Assembly: GCF_900116905.1 (NCBI RefSeq)
Contig: NZ_FPCG01000008.1
Span: forward strand, 1 to 64,000
Source: Micrococcus terreus
GTDB lineage: Bacteria; Actinomycetota; Actinomycetes; Actinomycetales; Micrococcaceae
Reading direction: 5' to 3'
Length of the DNA stretch: 64,000 bases
In this document: piece by piece, positions 52,754-60,951 of the stretch
Position numbering within the stretch: the first letter of the stretch is position 1
Layout of the letters: every line of letters starts with the position of its first letter
The notes under the pieces: model-generated
Seen by the model: the letters and a program-made list of their open reading frames with translations, nothing else
Told to the model about the DNA's origin: nothing
Database searches by the model: none
Program-made: the position numbers and the translations under genes

Positions 52754-53343
52754 GTGGCCTCCTGTCGGTACGGTCCGGCGGCTCGGGCGGGGTCAGCCGT
52801 GCCGTGCGGCGGTGCGCCGTAGGGCTGGGCCTGCTGCGCGATCTGCCGGCGCAGGGTCCCCAGTTCAGCCAGGATCAGGGCGCGGAACCGTTCAGCCTCG
52901 GGCATCTCTGTGAGCACCCATCGAGTCCCGGTGGCGTGGTCCAGGAGCAGGTCCCCGGATCCGGCCCGGCGCTGCCCGCGGCGCTGCCGCACGCTCACAT
53001 CCGCCAGGGAGAGCAGGTGCACGGTGCGCTCACGGGACCGTCCCCATCCGGCCCGCTGGATCACCCGGTGGGTGGTCAGCAGGGTCTTTCGCGTCAGCCA
53101 CCGCACGAGTGGACGGACGGTGCCCAGCAGCAGGGCCAGGCCGGCCAGCGCCCACACCAGGGTCACCAGCCAGGGCCGGGCCTCGATCAGCGCCGGCTGT
53201 TCATGCGGACGGGCCAGCAGCCCCTGCAGGTACCCGGTGGCGGCGGCGACCAGCAGCATCCGGACCATGGGCAGGGTCAGGGCACGCGGATGGGATCGAG
53301 TGCGCACCCGCACCTGCTCCCCCGGGGCCAGCTTGACCGCCAC
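52735..53343 (-). CDS. Bacterial PH-domain (DUF304-like) membrane protein
   Basis: This 202-aa protein starts AVKLAPGEQVRVRTRSHPRAL, typical of bacterial PH (bPH2/DUF304-like) proteins. Two membrane helices follow at about residues 24-40 and 58-80, then the TLLTTHRVIQRAGWG strand-turn and LLSLADVSV core. A disordered Pro/Gly tail ends the protein. The role is unknown. It is translationally coupled to the cyclase by a 19-nt overlap. Confidence 0.8.
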   Translation of the reverse strand: MAVKLAPGEQVRVRTRSHPRALTLPMVRMLLVAAATGYLQGLLARPHEQPALIEARPWLVTLVWALAGLALLLGTVRPLVRWLTRKTLLTTHRVIQRAGWGRSRERTVHLLSLADVSVRQRRGQRRAGSGDLLLDHATGTRWVLTEMPEAERFRALILAELGTLRRQIAQQAQPYGAPPHGTADPARAAGPYRQEATWTSAR

Positions 53344-53404
53344 GTCTCCTCCTGAGTGCTCCTGCCGCGTCCACCTGCCGTGTCATGCCAGGTCACCGGC
53401 CGCT

Positions 53405-54322
53405 TCAGCGCGGCCGCAGATGCACGACGTCGGCCGCCGAGATCTCCACTCGCCTCACCTCAGCGGGGCGCGAGGGTGCAGAGTCAGCGGACTCCTCCAT
53501 CATTCCATGCTCGGGCTGTGCGTGACCTGCGCGCTCGCTGGTCGGTGCGTGACCGTCGTCGGGATGCGCTGTGCCCTGCCCCGTCTCCAGCAGCAGGGTG
53601 CCGCCCGCCCCCAGCCCGACGGCACGGCCGGTGAGGGTGGATCCGTCTGGCTGCTCGGCTCGGACCTGTTGGCCGAGAGTGGCGAGTCGGTCGGCGATGT
53701 GGCGGACGGCGGGGTGGGATCCGTCCACGGGCTCGGGCTCGTGGGCGAGGCCGTCCTGCAGCGTGTCCACAGCGGCCACCACGGCGTCGCGCAGACGCTG
53801 GGCCAGGGTGGGGCGGTCCAGGGTGGCGGCATCGGCCCACCAGTGGGTCAGATCGGCGGCGGTGGGCACGGGCGGTCCGGCGGGGCCGAAGTCCAGGTTC
53901 AGGCCGATGCCCAGCACGAGTCCGGAGCGGTCCGGCACCACGGTGGCCAGGATGCCGCTGACCTTGCGGCCGTCCTCCACCAGGACGTCATTGGGCCACT
54001 TGATCTGCGCCGGGACGCCCTGTTCACGCAGCAGATCGGTGAGGGTGGCCGCCGCGGCAAGGGTGATCCAGCTCCAGTGCGCCGGTGCGACTGTGGGACG
54101 CAGGAGCACCGAGAGGGCCAGAGCGCTGCCGGCGGGGGCCATCCACGTCCGGCCGAGCCGACCGCGGCCAGAGCGCTGGTCCGCTGTGGCCGCTGCTGCC
54201 CCGTGGGGCCACGTCTGGGGGTCCTGGGCAGCGCCGTCCAGCACCACCTGTTGCGTGGAGTCGGTGTGCTCGAGCCAGGTCAGACTGGAGTCCGGAGTCG
54301 TGTTGCTCTGCGCGTCGGTCAT
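53405..54322 (-). CDS. birA: Biotin--[acetyl-CoA-carboxylase] ligase
   Basis: This 305-aa single-function biotin protein ligase lacks the N-terminal DNA-binding domain. Seen in it are TDSTQQVVLD, the biotin/AMP loop SGRGRLGRTWMAPAG, the catalytic WPNDVLVEDGRKVSGIL, and GIGLNLDF. It attaches biotin to the carrier domain of acyl-CoA carboxylase; the carboxylase genes lie within 9 kb. ATG 54322 with GAGG ahead is preferred to a longer, low-complexity extension. An insertion of about 40 residues rich in Glu/His/Pro precedes the C-terminal SH3-like domain end. Confidence 0.92.
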   Translation of the reverse strand: MTDAQSNTTPDSSLTWLEHTDSTQQVVLDGAAQDPQTWPHGAAAATADQRSGRGRLGRTWMAPAGSALALSVLLRPTVAPAHWSWITLAAAATLTDLLREQGVPAQIKWPNDVLVEDGRKVSGILATVVPDRSGLVLGIGLNLDFGPAGPPVPTAADLTHWWADAATLDRPTLAQRLRDAVVAAVDTLQDGLAHEPEPVDGSHPAVRHIADRLATLGQQVRAEQPDGSTLTGRAVGLGAGGTLLLETGQGTAHPDDGHAPTSERAGHAQPEHGMMEESADSAPSRPAEVRRVEISAADVVHLRPR

Positions 54323-54435
54323 GTCCTCAGGTATACCCCTCGCCGCGGACCCCCAGAGGCCTGGGGGATCTCGACGGGCAGTCTGGCTGCGCCGCGCTGT
54401 GATTCCGGCGAGGACCGCAGCTCCGTCCCCGAAGG

Positions 54436-54819
54436 TCAGGCGTGGCGGTGGATGCACTCGGAGGCTCGGATCAACAGGGCCTGCAACGGAAGCCGGCCGA
54501 GGGAGATCAGCTGGAACTTCCAGGGGCGGTGGCGCCAGCGGCGGGCCATCACCAGATTGCCCGGGAAGACCGCCAGGAACAGCAGGGTGGCCACGCGCCC
54601 GCCGAGACGCCGGGTGGCCGGCACGGCCAGGAGTGCAGCCGTGCCCAGCTCGGCCACTCCGGAGGCGTAGGTGTAGGTGCGCGGTGAGCCCGGCAGCTTC
54701 CGCGGGATCAGCCCGTCGAAGGGGCGGGGCTTGGCGAAATGGAGTACCCCCATGCCGGTGAGAAAGGTGGACATGACGCGGGCCGAGGCGTGGGCGCGGC
54801 GCTGCTGTGAAGTCTGCAT
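54436..54819 (-). CDS. DoxX-family membrane protein
   Basis: A 127-aa protein with four hydrophobic segments and the DoxX-like layout STFLTGMGVLHFAKPRPFDGLIPRKLPGS, then GVAELGTAALLAV. Short DoxX relatives are integral membrane proteins of unclear function, sometimes linked to redox stress. Start 54819 (ATG) or a GTG at 54822. It is divergent from the carboxylase beta gene, sharing a 178-bp promoter spacer. Confidence 0.78.
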   Translation of the reverse strand: MQTSQQRRAHASARVMSTFLTGMGVLHFAKPRPFDGLIPRKLPGSPRTYTYASGVAELGTAALLAVPATRRLGGRVATLLFLAVFPGNLVMARRWRHRPWKFQLISLGRLPLQALLIRASECIHRHA

Positions 54820-54997
54820 CACCTGATCCTGCCCTACCCCTGAGAATCCACCGAACTTTGTGCGGTTCCTACAAGCGCGGTCCCTGCCTGCCTCAGTAGA
54901 GTAATCTTCTGCGTGCGGATCTGCGCGCCGAAGCCTGCGCGACCTTGTGCGAACCATCCAAAAGCACCGCCGCCTCCCGCGGCGGATCGGAGGATCC

Positions 54998-56656
54998 ATG
55001 ACCCCCTCACCCCAGGAGCTGTCCGGAGAACCCGGCCTGCCGTCGTCGGGAAGGTCTGAGACGTCCGCGCCTGCCGGGCCGGACCTGACCACCACCGCCG
55101 GAAAGCTCGAGGATCTGCGCAACCGGCTGGCCGAGTCAGCCCTGCCCTCCGGCCAGGACGCCGTGGACCGTCAGCACGCCCGGGGCAAGCACACCGCCCG
55201 CGAGCGGATCGAGATGCTGGTGGACGAGAACTCCTTCGTGGAGTTCGACGCCCTGGCCGTGCACCGCACCTCGGCGTTCGGCATGGACCGCAAGCGCCCC
55301 CTCGGGGACGGTGTGGTCTCCGGCTACGGCACCGTGGACGGGCGCCTGGTGGCCGTGTACTCGCAGGACTTCACCGTGTACGGCGGTTCGCTGAGCAAGG
55401 TCAACGGCGAGAAGATCGTCAAGGTCCAGGAGTTCGCCGCCCGCAACGGCTGCCCGGTGATCGGGATCAACGACGGCGGCGGCGCGCGCATCCAGGAGGG
55501 TGTGTCCTCGCTGGCCATGTTCGCCGACATCTTCCGGAACAACGTGATGGCCTCCGGCGTGGTCCCGCAGATCTCCCTGATCATGGGTCCCTGCGCCGGC
55601 GGCGCCGCCTACTCCCCCGCGCTGACGGACTTCATCGTCATGGTGGACCAGACCTCCCACATGTTCATCACCGGCCCGGACGTGATCAAGACCGTCACCG
55701 GCGAGGACGTGGACATGGAGACCCTGGGCGGAGCGCGGCAGCACAACGCCTCCACCGGCACCGCCTCCTACCTCGCCGCCAATGAAGAGGACGCGATCGA
55801 GTACGTGCGGGAGCTGCTGGAGTTCCTGCCGGCCAACAACCTCGCCGAGGCCCCGATCGAGCCGTTCGTGGAGGAGCTGGAGGTGCTGGACGAGGACCTC
55901 GAACTGGACACCTTGATCCCGGACTCGGCGAACCAGCCCTATGACATGCTCACCGTGATCGAGCGCCTGGTGGACGAGGGCCATTTCCTGCAGACCCAGG
56001 AGCTCTACGCCCCCAACGTGATCACCGGGCTGGGCCGGATCGAGGGCCGGACCGTGGGCGTGGTGGCCAACCAGCCGCTGCAGTTCGCCGGGACCCTGGA
56101 CATCGCCGCCTCGGAGAAGGCCGCCCGGTTCGTGCGGTTCTGCGACGCCTTCAACATCCCGATCATCACCCTGGTGGACGTGCCCGGCTTCCTGCCCGGC
56201 ACCGATCAGGAGTTCTCCGGCATCATCCGCCGCGGGGCCAAGCTGATCTACGCCTACGCCGAGGCCACCGTGCCCAAGCTGACCGTGATCACCCGCAAGG
56301 CCTACGGCGGCGCGTACATCGTGATGGGCTCCAAGAAGCTCGGTGCCGACCTGAACCTGGCCTGGCCCACCGCGCAGATCGGCGTGATGGGTGCCCAGGG
56401 CGCGGTGAACATCCTGTACCGCCGCGACCTTAAAGCCACCGAGGAGGCCGGCGGCGACGTGGATGCCCGCCGCGCCGAGATCGTCCAGGACTACGAGGCC
56501 GAGCTGCTCAACCCCTACCAGGCGGCCGAACTGGGGTACGTGGATGCGGTCATCCCCCCGTCGGAGACCCGCGTCCAGCTGGTCCGCGCCCTGCGGGCCA
56601 CCTTCCACAAGCGCGAGGCCCGCCCCGCCAAGAAGCACGGGAACATGCCGCTGTGA
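54998..56656 (+). CDS. accD: Acyl-CoA carboxylase beta (carboxyltransferase) subunit
   Basis: A 552-aa carboxyltransferase of the PccB/AccD5 type. It transfers carboxyl from biotin to acetyl- or propionyl-CoA. Visible blocks: [17 protein letters not shown], the oxyanion region [46 protein letters not shown] and the second oxyanion [17 protein letters not shown]. Length is normal for the family. GGAGG precedes ATG 54998. Specificity (acetyl versus propionyl) depends on one residue not identified here. It is followed closely by the epsilon-subunit gene. Confidence 0.93.
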   Translation: MTPSPQELSGEPGLPSSGRSETSAPAGPDLTTTAGKLEDLRNRLAESALPSGQDAVDRQHARGKHTARERIEMLVDENSFVEFDALAVHRTSAFGMDRKRPLGDGVVSGYGTVDGRLVAVYSQDFTVYGGSLSKVNGEKIVKVQEFAARNGCPVIGINDGGGARIQEGVSSLAMFADIFRNNVMASGVVPQISLIMGPCAGGAAYSPALTDFIVMVDQTSHMFITGPDVIKTVTGEDVDMETLGGARQHNASTGTASYLAANEEDAIEYVRELLEFLPANNLAEAPIEPFVEELEVLDEDLELDTLIPDSANQPYDMLTVIERLVDEGHFLQTQELYAPNVITGLGRIEGRTVGVVANQPLQFAGTLDIAASEKAARFVRFCDAFNIPIITLVDVPGFLPGTDQEFSGIIRRGAKLIYAYAEATVPKLTVITRKAYGGAYIVMGSKKLGADLNLAWPTAQIGVMGAQGAVNILYRRDLKATEEAGGDVDARRAEIVQDYEAELLNPYQAAELGYVDAVIPPSETRVQLVRALRATFHKREARPAKKHGNMPL

Positions 56657-56691
56657 CGGCTGCCCAGCACCGACCCGAAGGAACCGAGACC

Positions 56692-56931
56692 ATGACCGCA
56701 GTCACCGAGACCACCGCTGCCGAGGCATGCGAACTGATGATCCGAGGGAACCTGACCCCGGAGGAGACCGCCGCGCTGACCGCGATCGTGCAGGCCGCCG
56801 TCGTGGAGGCCCAGCAGGCGGGCGGTGAGGACACCTCCGCCGTGGACCGCACCCTCGACCGCCGCCGTCGCCTGGGCCTGTGGGACCGCCCGGGCTCGGG
56901 GTCGTGGAAGAACTCCGCCGGCTGGAACTGA
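56692..56931 (+). CDS. accE: Acyl-CoA carboxylase epsilon subunit
   Basis: A 79-aa protein. The start LMIRGNLTPEETAALTAIVQA and the C-terminal tail ending RPGSGSWKNSAGW match actinobacterial AccE/PccE proteins, where the C-terminal Trp-rich tail packs against the carboxyltransferase. It begins 35 bp after accD. ATG 56692 has AAGGA upstream; a longer in-frame start at 56653 is possible. Epsilon subunits raise activity or set specificity of the alpha/beta complex. Confidence 0.9.
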   Translation: MTAVTETTAAEACELMIRGNLTPEETAALTAIVQAAVVEAQQAGGEDTSAVDRTLDRRRRLGLWDRPGSGSWKNSAGWN

Positions 56932-57254
56932 GCTCCTGACCCGGGCGGGTGACCGCTGGGCGTGCTGCTGACCCAGGGTTTCTGAGCTGCACTGATCGGC
57001 GCTACGTGGGTCTCGGTTGCACGTATTGCCGAGAGGCGAAACCGTGATGCACAGTTCGACGGTTTCGACCCCGGAACTGGTCAAGTGGTGCAACAGCCCC
57101 TCGGATTCCGTCACACGGTGCAGCAGGGATCAGCGTCCTCCCAGCGCCCTCCGCGCCGGACTCCCGTCCTGCACAGGAGTCCGGCGCTCTCGGCTGATCA
57201 ACAGGATGCCCGCCCGCCCATGCGACCTCACGCCCCGCAGGGTCTGCTGGGGGC
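56932..57254. repeat. Intergenic array of 30-bp-phased TGCAC motifs (copy A)
   Basis: No gene is seen in this 323-bp spacer. TGCAC-type hexamers begin at 56987, 57017 and 57047 (exact 30-bp steps), and inverted GTGCA hexamers begin at 57088 and 57118, with a 41-bp step across the centre. The inner pair 57048-57052/57088-57092 and the outer pair 57018-57022/57118-57122 share one symmetry axis. A GAC/GTC pair at the fixed offset strengthens the central dyad. The right end carries GTGCAGCAGGG. See copies B (58191-58448) and C (62782-63125). Confidence 0.65.
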
Positions 57255-58190
57255 ATGGCACCACGTTCGTCCCCACTGCTGTCCCCCGTCTTCACACTCG
57301 ATGAGGCCCGTGCCCACGGACTGACCGACTACGACCTCTACCGTGCTGGCTTGGAATCCCCGAAGCCCGGCCTGCGGATGGCTGCCGGGCATCAACCGGA
57401 CCCGTTGCAGGTGGCCGGCAAACTGGCCACGCGCGACCCCTCCCTCATCCTGACCCACCAGACCGCCGCGCACCTCTGGGGACTCTGGCTGCCCTCCTCC
57501 ATGCGGGAGCCCACCATTCACCTGGCACGGAGGCGTGGTCACGGCGGGATTCCGCGGGTCGACGGCACCACCGGCCACCTCACCGCCGCGCAGGACCAGG
57601 ACCTCCGCATGATCCGCGGCGTGGCCATCACCTCTCCTGCCTGGACCTGGACCGACCTGGCCTCAGAACGTCTCACGCTCCGAGAACTGGTGGCGGCGGG
57701 AGACTCCCTGCTCCAACGCCCCGATGGGCCACCCCGCTCTGGACGCCACGAGGGGATGAACCCGTTGTCCACCCTGGCCGAGATGCGCGAGCTGGTGGGG
57801 CGGCGTCCAGGAATCTGCGGCGCACCCCTGCTTCGCGAGGCACTGGAGCTCGTCCGCACCGGAGTGGATTCGTCGCCGGAGTCGTGGGTGCGGACCGGTC
57901 TGCTGGACGAAGGATGGCCCGAGCCCGAAGTGAATCCTCTGCTCTCATTCGAGGACGGGTGGTCTGTTCGCCCGGATCTGGCCTACCGCCAGTGGCGGAT
58001 CGCCATCCAGTACGAGGGCCAGCACCATTTCACCGAGGCTCAGCAGTACGCCTCGGACATCCACCGGGACGATCGGCTGTCACAACGAGGCTGGGAGACC
58101 ATTCGCCTCTCCTCCCGTGTGCTGACGCCGGTGGGGTGGGGCGAGTTCACCGACGGACTGCGTCGCGCCGTCCAGCGGCAGACCCGGTGA
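57255..58190 (+). CDS. DUF559/Vsr-like nuclease-fold protein with winged-helix N-terminus
   Basis: This 311-aa protein has an N-terminal half (DEARAHGLTDYDLYRAGL, HQTAAHLWGL) resembling the AbiEi/DUF4095-like winged-helix region. The C-terminal 100 residues (VRPDLAYRQWRIAIQYEG, then HRDDRLSQRGWETIRL) fit the DUF559 fold, where Asp and Glu/Gln-x-Lys residues form a PD-(D/E)xK-type site. Here the second acidic position reads IAIQYEG, so catalysis is uncertain. It lies between two copies of the repeated TGCAC array. Proteins of this sort are patchy and commonly move; their function is unknown. Confidence 0.72.
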   Translation: MAPRSSPLLSPVFTLDEARAHGLTDYDLYRAGLESPKPGLRMAAGHQPDPLQVAGKLATRDPSLILTHQTAAHLWGLWLPSSMREPTIHLARRRGHGGIPRVDGTTGHLTAAQDQDLRMIRGVAITSPAWTWTDLASERLTLRELVAAGDSLLQRPDGPPRSGRHEGMNPLSTLAEMRELVGRRPGICGAPLLREALELVRTGVDSSPESWVRTGLLDEGWPEPEVNPLLSFEDGWSVRPDLAYRQWRIAIQYEGQHHFTEAQQYASDIHRDDRLSQRGWETIRLSSRVLTPVGWGEFTDGLRRAVQRQTR

Positions 58191-58448
58191 AGCAGCTCTG
58201 GTGGGGCCGCCCCCGCGAGCACAGGTGGAACTCCTGCGGATTCAGCGGGACCCTGTCACGCCGTTGGACTTTTCGCTGAGCTGCGTTGCACACCTCGGCG
58301 AGATCAGCCTCAGTTCCCGCCATGTCATGCAACATTGACTGCGCTGGCGCCGAACATCGCATCACAGAGGACCACCTCGACGATGTGTGCAGCAGGGAAT
58401 CGACGTTCCGCGATCAAGAGCGTCCGCACGAACCCTAGGATGGCCACC
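58191..58448. repeat. Intergenic TGCAC/GTGCA array (copy B)
   Basis: No gene in this 258-bp spacer. TTGCAC begins at 58286, and 41 bp on lies the inverted ATGCAA (58327). A weaker TCGCAT (58357) and GTGCAG (58387) follow at exact 30-bp steps. The centre pairs as GGCG (58297-58300) with CGCC (58318-58321) at the same offset as in copy C. The right end reads GTGCAGCAGGGA, as in copy A. It precedes the DUF885 gene, whose ribosome site AGGA is at the right end. Confidence 0.6.
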
Positions 58449-60164
58449 ATGACTTCTACCGAGCGTCCTGACCAGGAAGCGGCCCTCACCCCGGCCTTCC
58501 CCTCCACCCGTGAGCCGTCACAGATCGATGCGCTGGCGAACCAGTACGTCAAGGACGTGCTCGCCCTGGACCCGGAGATGGCCACCTCCATGGGCCTGCC
58601 CGGGCACGAGACCGAGTACGGGGATTACTCCCCCGCCGGGGTGCAGGCCAAGGACGAGCTGAATCGCCGCCTGCTGGCTGACCTGGACTCCGCCGAGCCG
58701 CAGGACGACGTGGACCGGGTGACTGTGGCGGCCATGCGAGAGCGCATCGGTCTGGAGCGCGAGATCGTGGCCACCGGCCGCACCGAGCTGAACAACATCG
58801 CCTCCGCCGCCCAGGGCATCCGCGCCGTGTTCGACCTGATGCCCACGGACACCGCCGAGCAGTGGGAGCACATCGCCGGCCGGCTGAAGAACCTGCCCGC
58901 GGCCCTCACCGGGTACCGCGAGTCGCTGGAGGCCTCGCGCCAGGCCGGCCTGGCCCCTGCCCAGCGCCAGGTGGACATCGTGATCGAGCAGGCCCGTGCC
59001 CACGGCGAGCACCACGGATTCTTCCCCGGCCTGGTGGAGCGAGCCGCGGGGGCCGGCGTCGTGCCCTCCTCCCTGATGACCGAGCTGGAGGCCAACGCCA
59101 TCAGCGCAGGTCATGCCTACAAGGAGTTCGCAGACTGGCTGCAGGACGATCTGCGCCCGCACGCACCGGAACAGGACGCCGTGGGCCGCGAGCGCTACGC
59201 CCTGGCCTCTCGCGAGTTCCTGGGCGCCACGATCGACCTGGAGGAGACCTACGAGTGGGGTCTGGAGGAGCTGCGCCGGATCGTGGCCGCCCAGCAGACC
59301 GATGCGGAGGCCATCCAGCCCGGAGCCAGCATCGAGGAGGCCCGTCAGATCCTGAACCAGGACCCGGCCCGCCGCCTCGAGGGCACGGATGCGCTGCGCA
59401 CCTGGATGCAGGGCAAGTCGGACATGGCCCTGACCGCCATGCAGGAGTACTTCCACATCCCCGCGCCCATGGACCGCGTGGAGTGCATGATCGCCCCCAC
59501 CCAGGAGGGCGGCGTGTACTACACGGCTCCGTCCGAGGACTTCTCCCGCCCGGGCCGGATGTGGTGGTCCGTGCCGGCGGGCGAGGACTCGTTCACCACT
59601 TGGGGCGAGACCACCACGGTCTTCCATGAGGGCGTGCCGGGCCACCACCTGCAGATCGCCACCGCCATGCTCAACCCTGATCTGAACGACTGGCGCCGCC
59701 ACCTGTGCTGGACCTCCGGCCACGGTGAGGGCTGGGCCCTGTACGCCGAGCGGCTGATGGAGGAGTTCGGCTTCCTGCAGGATCCGGGCGACCACCTGGG
59801 CATGCTGGACGGCCAACGGATGCGCGCGGCCCGCGTGGTGTTCGACATCGGCGTGCACTGCGGCTTCCGTGCCCCGCAGGAGTACGGCGGCGAGGTCTGG
59901 ACCCCCGAGTCCGGCTTCGCGTTCCTGCAGCAGCACCTCAACGACTCCCCCGGCCAGGTCCGCTTCGAGTTCCTCCGCTACCTGGGCTGGCCCGGACAGG
60001 CGCCGTCCTACAAGATCGGGCAGCGCCACTGGGAGCAGATCCGCGCCGACCACCAGCGCCGTGCCGCTGACGCCGGCCAGGACTTCGACCTCAAAGCCTT
60101 CCACACGCGCGCACTGCTGCTGGGCTCCATGGGCCTGGACACCCTGCGCGAGGCCATGGCCTGA
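58449..60164 (+). CDS. DUF885-family metallopeptidase-like protein
   Basis: This 571-aa protein of the DUF885 family is mainly alpha-helical, with the zinc-site-like motif FHEGVPGHHLQ and a later GHGEGWALYAERLMEEFG, as in M3/M32-like carboxypeptidases. The C-terminal AFHTRALLLGSMGLDTLR is the conserved end of the family. No signal peptide. Probably a cytosolic peptidase; the substrate is unknown. ATG 58449 with AGGA nine bases upstream is preferred to ATG 58440. Confidence 0.87.
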   Translation: MTSTERPDQEAALTPAFPSTREPSQIDALANQYVKDVLALDPEMATSMGLPGHETEYGDYSPAGVQAKDELNRRLLADLDSAEPQDDVDRVTVAAMRERIGLEREIVATGRTELNNIASAAQGIRAVFDLMPTDTAEQWEHIAGRLKNLPAALTGYRESLEASRQAGLAPAQRQVDIVIEQARAHGEHHGFFPGLVERAAGAGVVPSSLMTELEANAISAGHAYKEFADWLQDDLRPHAPEQDAVGRERYALASREFLGATIDLEETYEWGLEELRRIVAAQQTDAEAIQPGASIEEARQILNQDPARRLEGTDALRTWMQGKSDMALTAMQEYFHIPAPMDRVECMIAPTQEGGVYYTAPSEDFSRPGRMWWSVPAGEDSFTTWGETTTVFHEGVPGHHLQIATAMLNPDLNDWRRHLCWTSGHGEGWALYAERLMEEFGFLQDPGDHLGMLDGQRMRAARVVFDIGVHCGFRAPQEYGGEVWTPESGFAFLQQHLNDSPGQVRFEFLRYLGWPGQAPSYKIGQRHWEQIRADHQRRAADAGQDFDLKAFHTRALLLGSMGLDTLREAMA

Positions 60165-60179
60165 GGCGGCGGTTCCAGC

Positions 60180-60854
60180 ATGGTCAGCAGTGAGGCATTC
60201 CCGACGCCGGCTCCCTCACCGTCCAGCGCACCGCGCCTGATCCTGGCCTCGGCATCGCCGGCACGGGCCAGGATCCTTCAGGCGGCAGGCATCCCGTTCA
60301 CCGTGCTGGTCTCGGACGTGGACGAGGATGCCGTGGCCGCACGGCACCCCGAGGCCACCCCGGAGCAGACGGCGCTGCTGCTGGCCCAGGCCAAGGCGCG
60401 GGATGTGGCGCAGCGCTCGGTTGCGGCTGATGCTCTGGTGGTGGGCTGCGATTCCGTGTTCGAGCTGGACGGGGTGCCTTACGGCAAGCCCTGGGAGCCC
60501 GAGGTCGCTGTGGAGCGGTGGCTGATGCAGTCAGGCCGGTCCGGGGTGCTGCACACCGGACACTGGGTGGTGGACACGCGCAGCGACTCCCAGGCCGGCG
60601 GGACCAGTTCGGCCACGGTCACCTTCGCCCCGGTGGACGAGGACCAGATCCGTGCCTACGTGGCGACCCAGGAGCCGCTGCAGTGCGCGGGAGCGTTCAC
60701 CATCGACGGCCGGGGTGCGGCGTTCATCGAGTCTGTCCAGGGCGATCCGAACGCGGTGATCGGCCTGTCCGTGTCCGCTCTGAGGTCTGTGCTGGGCCAG
60801 CTCGGGGTGGATCTGACGGCCTACTGGGGCTTTGGAGGAAACCTACAACCCTGA
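60180..60854 (+). CDS. maf: Maf-like nucleoside-triphosphate pyrophosphatase
   Basis: This 224-aa enzyme hydrolyses non-canonical or pyrimidine NTPs, limiting their use in nucleic acids. It begins LILASASPARARILQAAGIPF, the Maf signature, with the second motif VVGCDSVFELDGVPYGKP and GAFTIDGRGAAFIESVQGDP. It starts 15 bp after the DUF885 gene and sits ahead of the carboxylase alpha gene, a common actinobacterial order. Confidence 0.92.
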   Translation: MVSSEAFPTPAPSPSSAPRLILASASPARARILQAAGIPFTVLVSDVDEDAVAARHPEATPEQTALLLAQAKARDVAQRSVAADALVVGCDSVFELDGVPYGKPWEPEVAVERWLMQSGRSGVLHTGHWVVDTRSDSQAGGTSSATVTFAPVDEDQIRAYVATQEPLQCAGAFTIDGRGAAFIESVQGDPNAVIGLSVSALRSVLGQLGVDLTAYWGFGGNLQP

Positions 60855-60893
60855 GGGCGCGGCGCGGGGATGTGCCGCGGTTTCCTGTAGGAA
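60836..60893. terminator. Inverted repeat spanning the maf stop, possible terminator/operator
   Basis: AGGAAACC (60836-60843) pairs with GGTTTCCT (60879-60886), and inside it GCGGC (60859-60863) pairs with GCCGC (60874-60878). The structure begins in the last codons of maf. No U-run follows, so an intrinsic terminator is unproven. An overlapping TTCCT-GT-AGGAA (60882-60893) lies 59 bp before the carboxylase start and could be a regulator site; a similar TTCCTAC occurs upstream of accD near 54866. Confidence 0.35.
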
Positions 60894-60951
60894 TCCCACC
60901 GAGGGGATAGTGTCGGCACGTTGAGTTCCGTTCCGAAGGAGTCCCTCCCGC

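Noticed and set aside
60836-60893. Firm Rho-independent terminator after maf
   Set aside because: The stem is present but no U-tract follows, so it is listed only as a low-confidence candidate.
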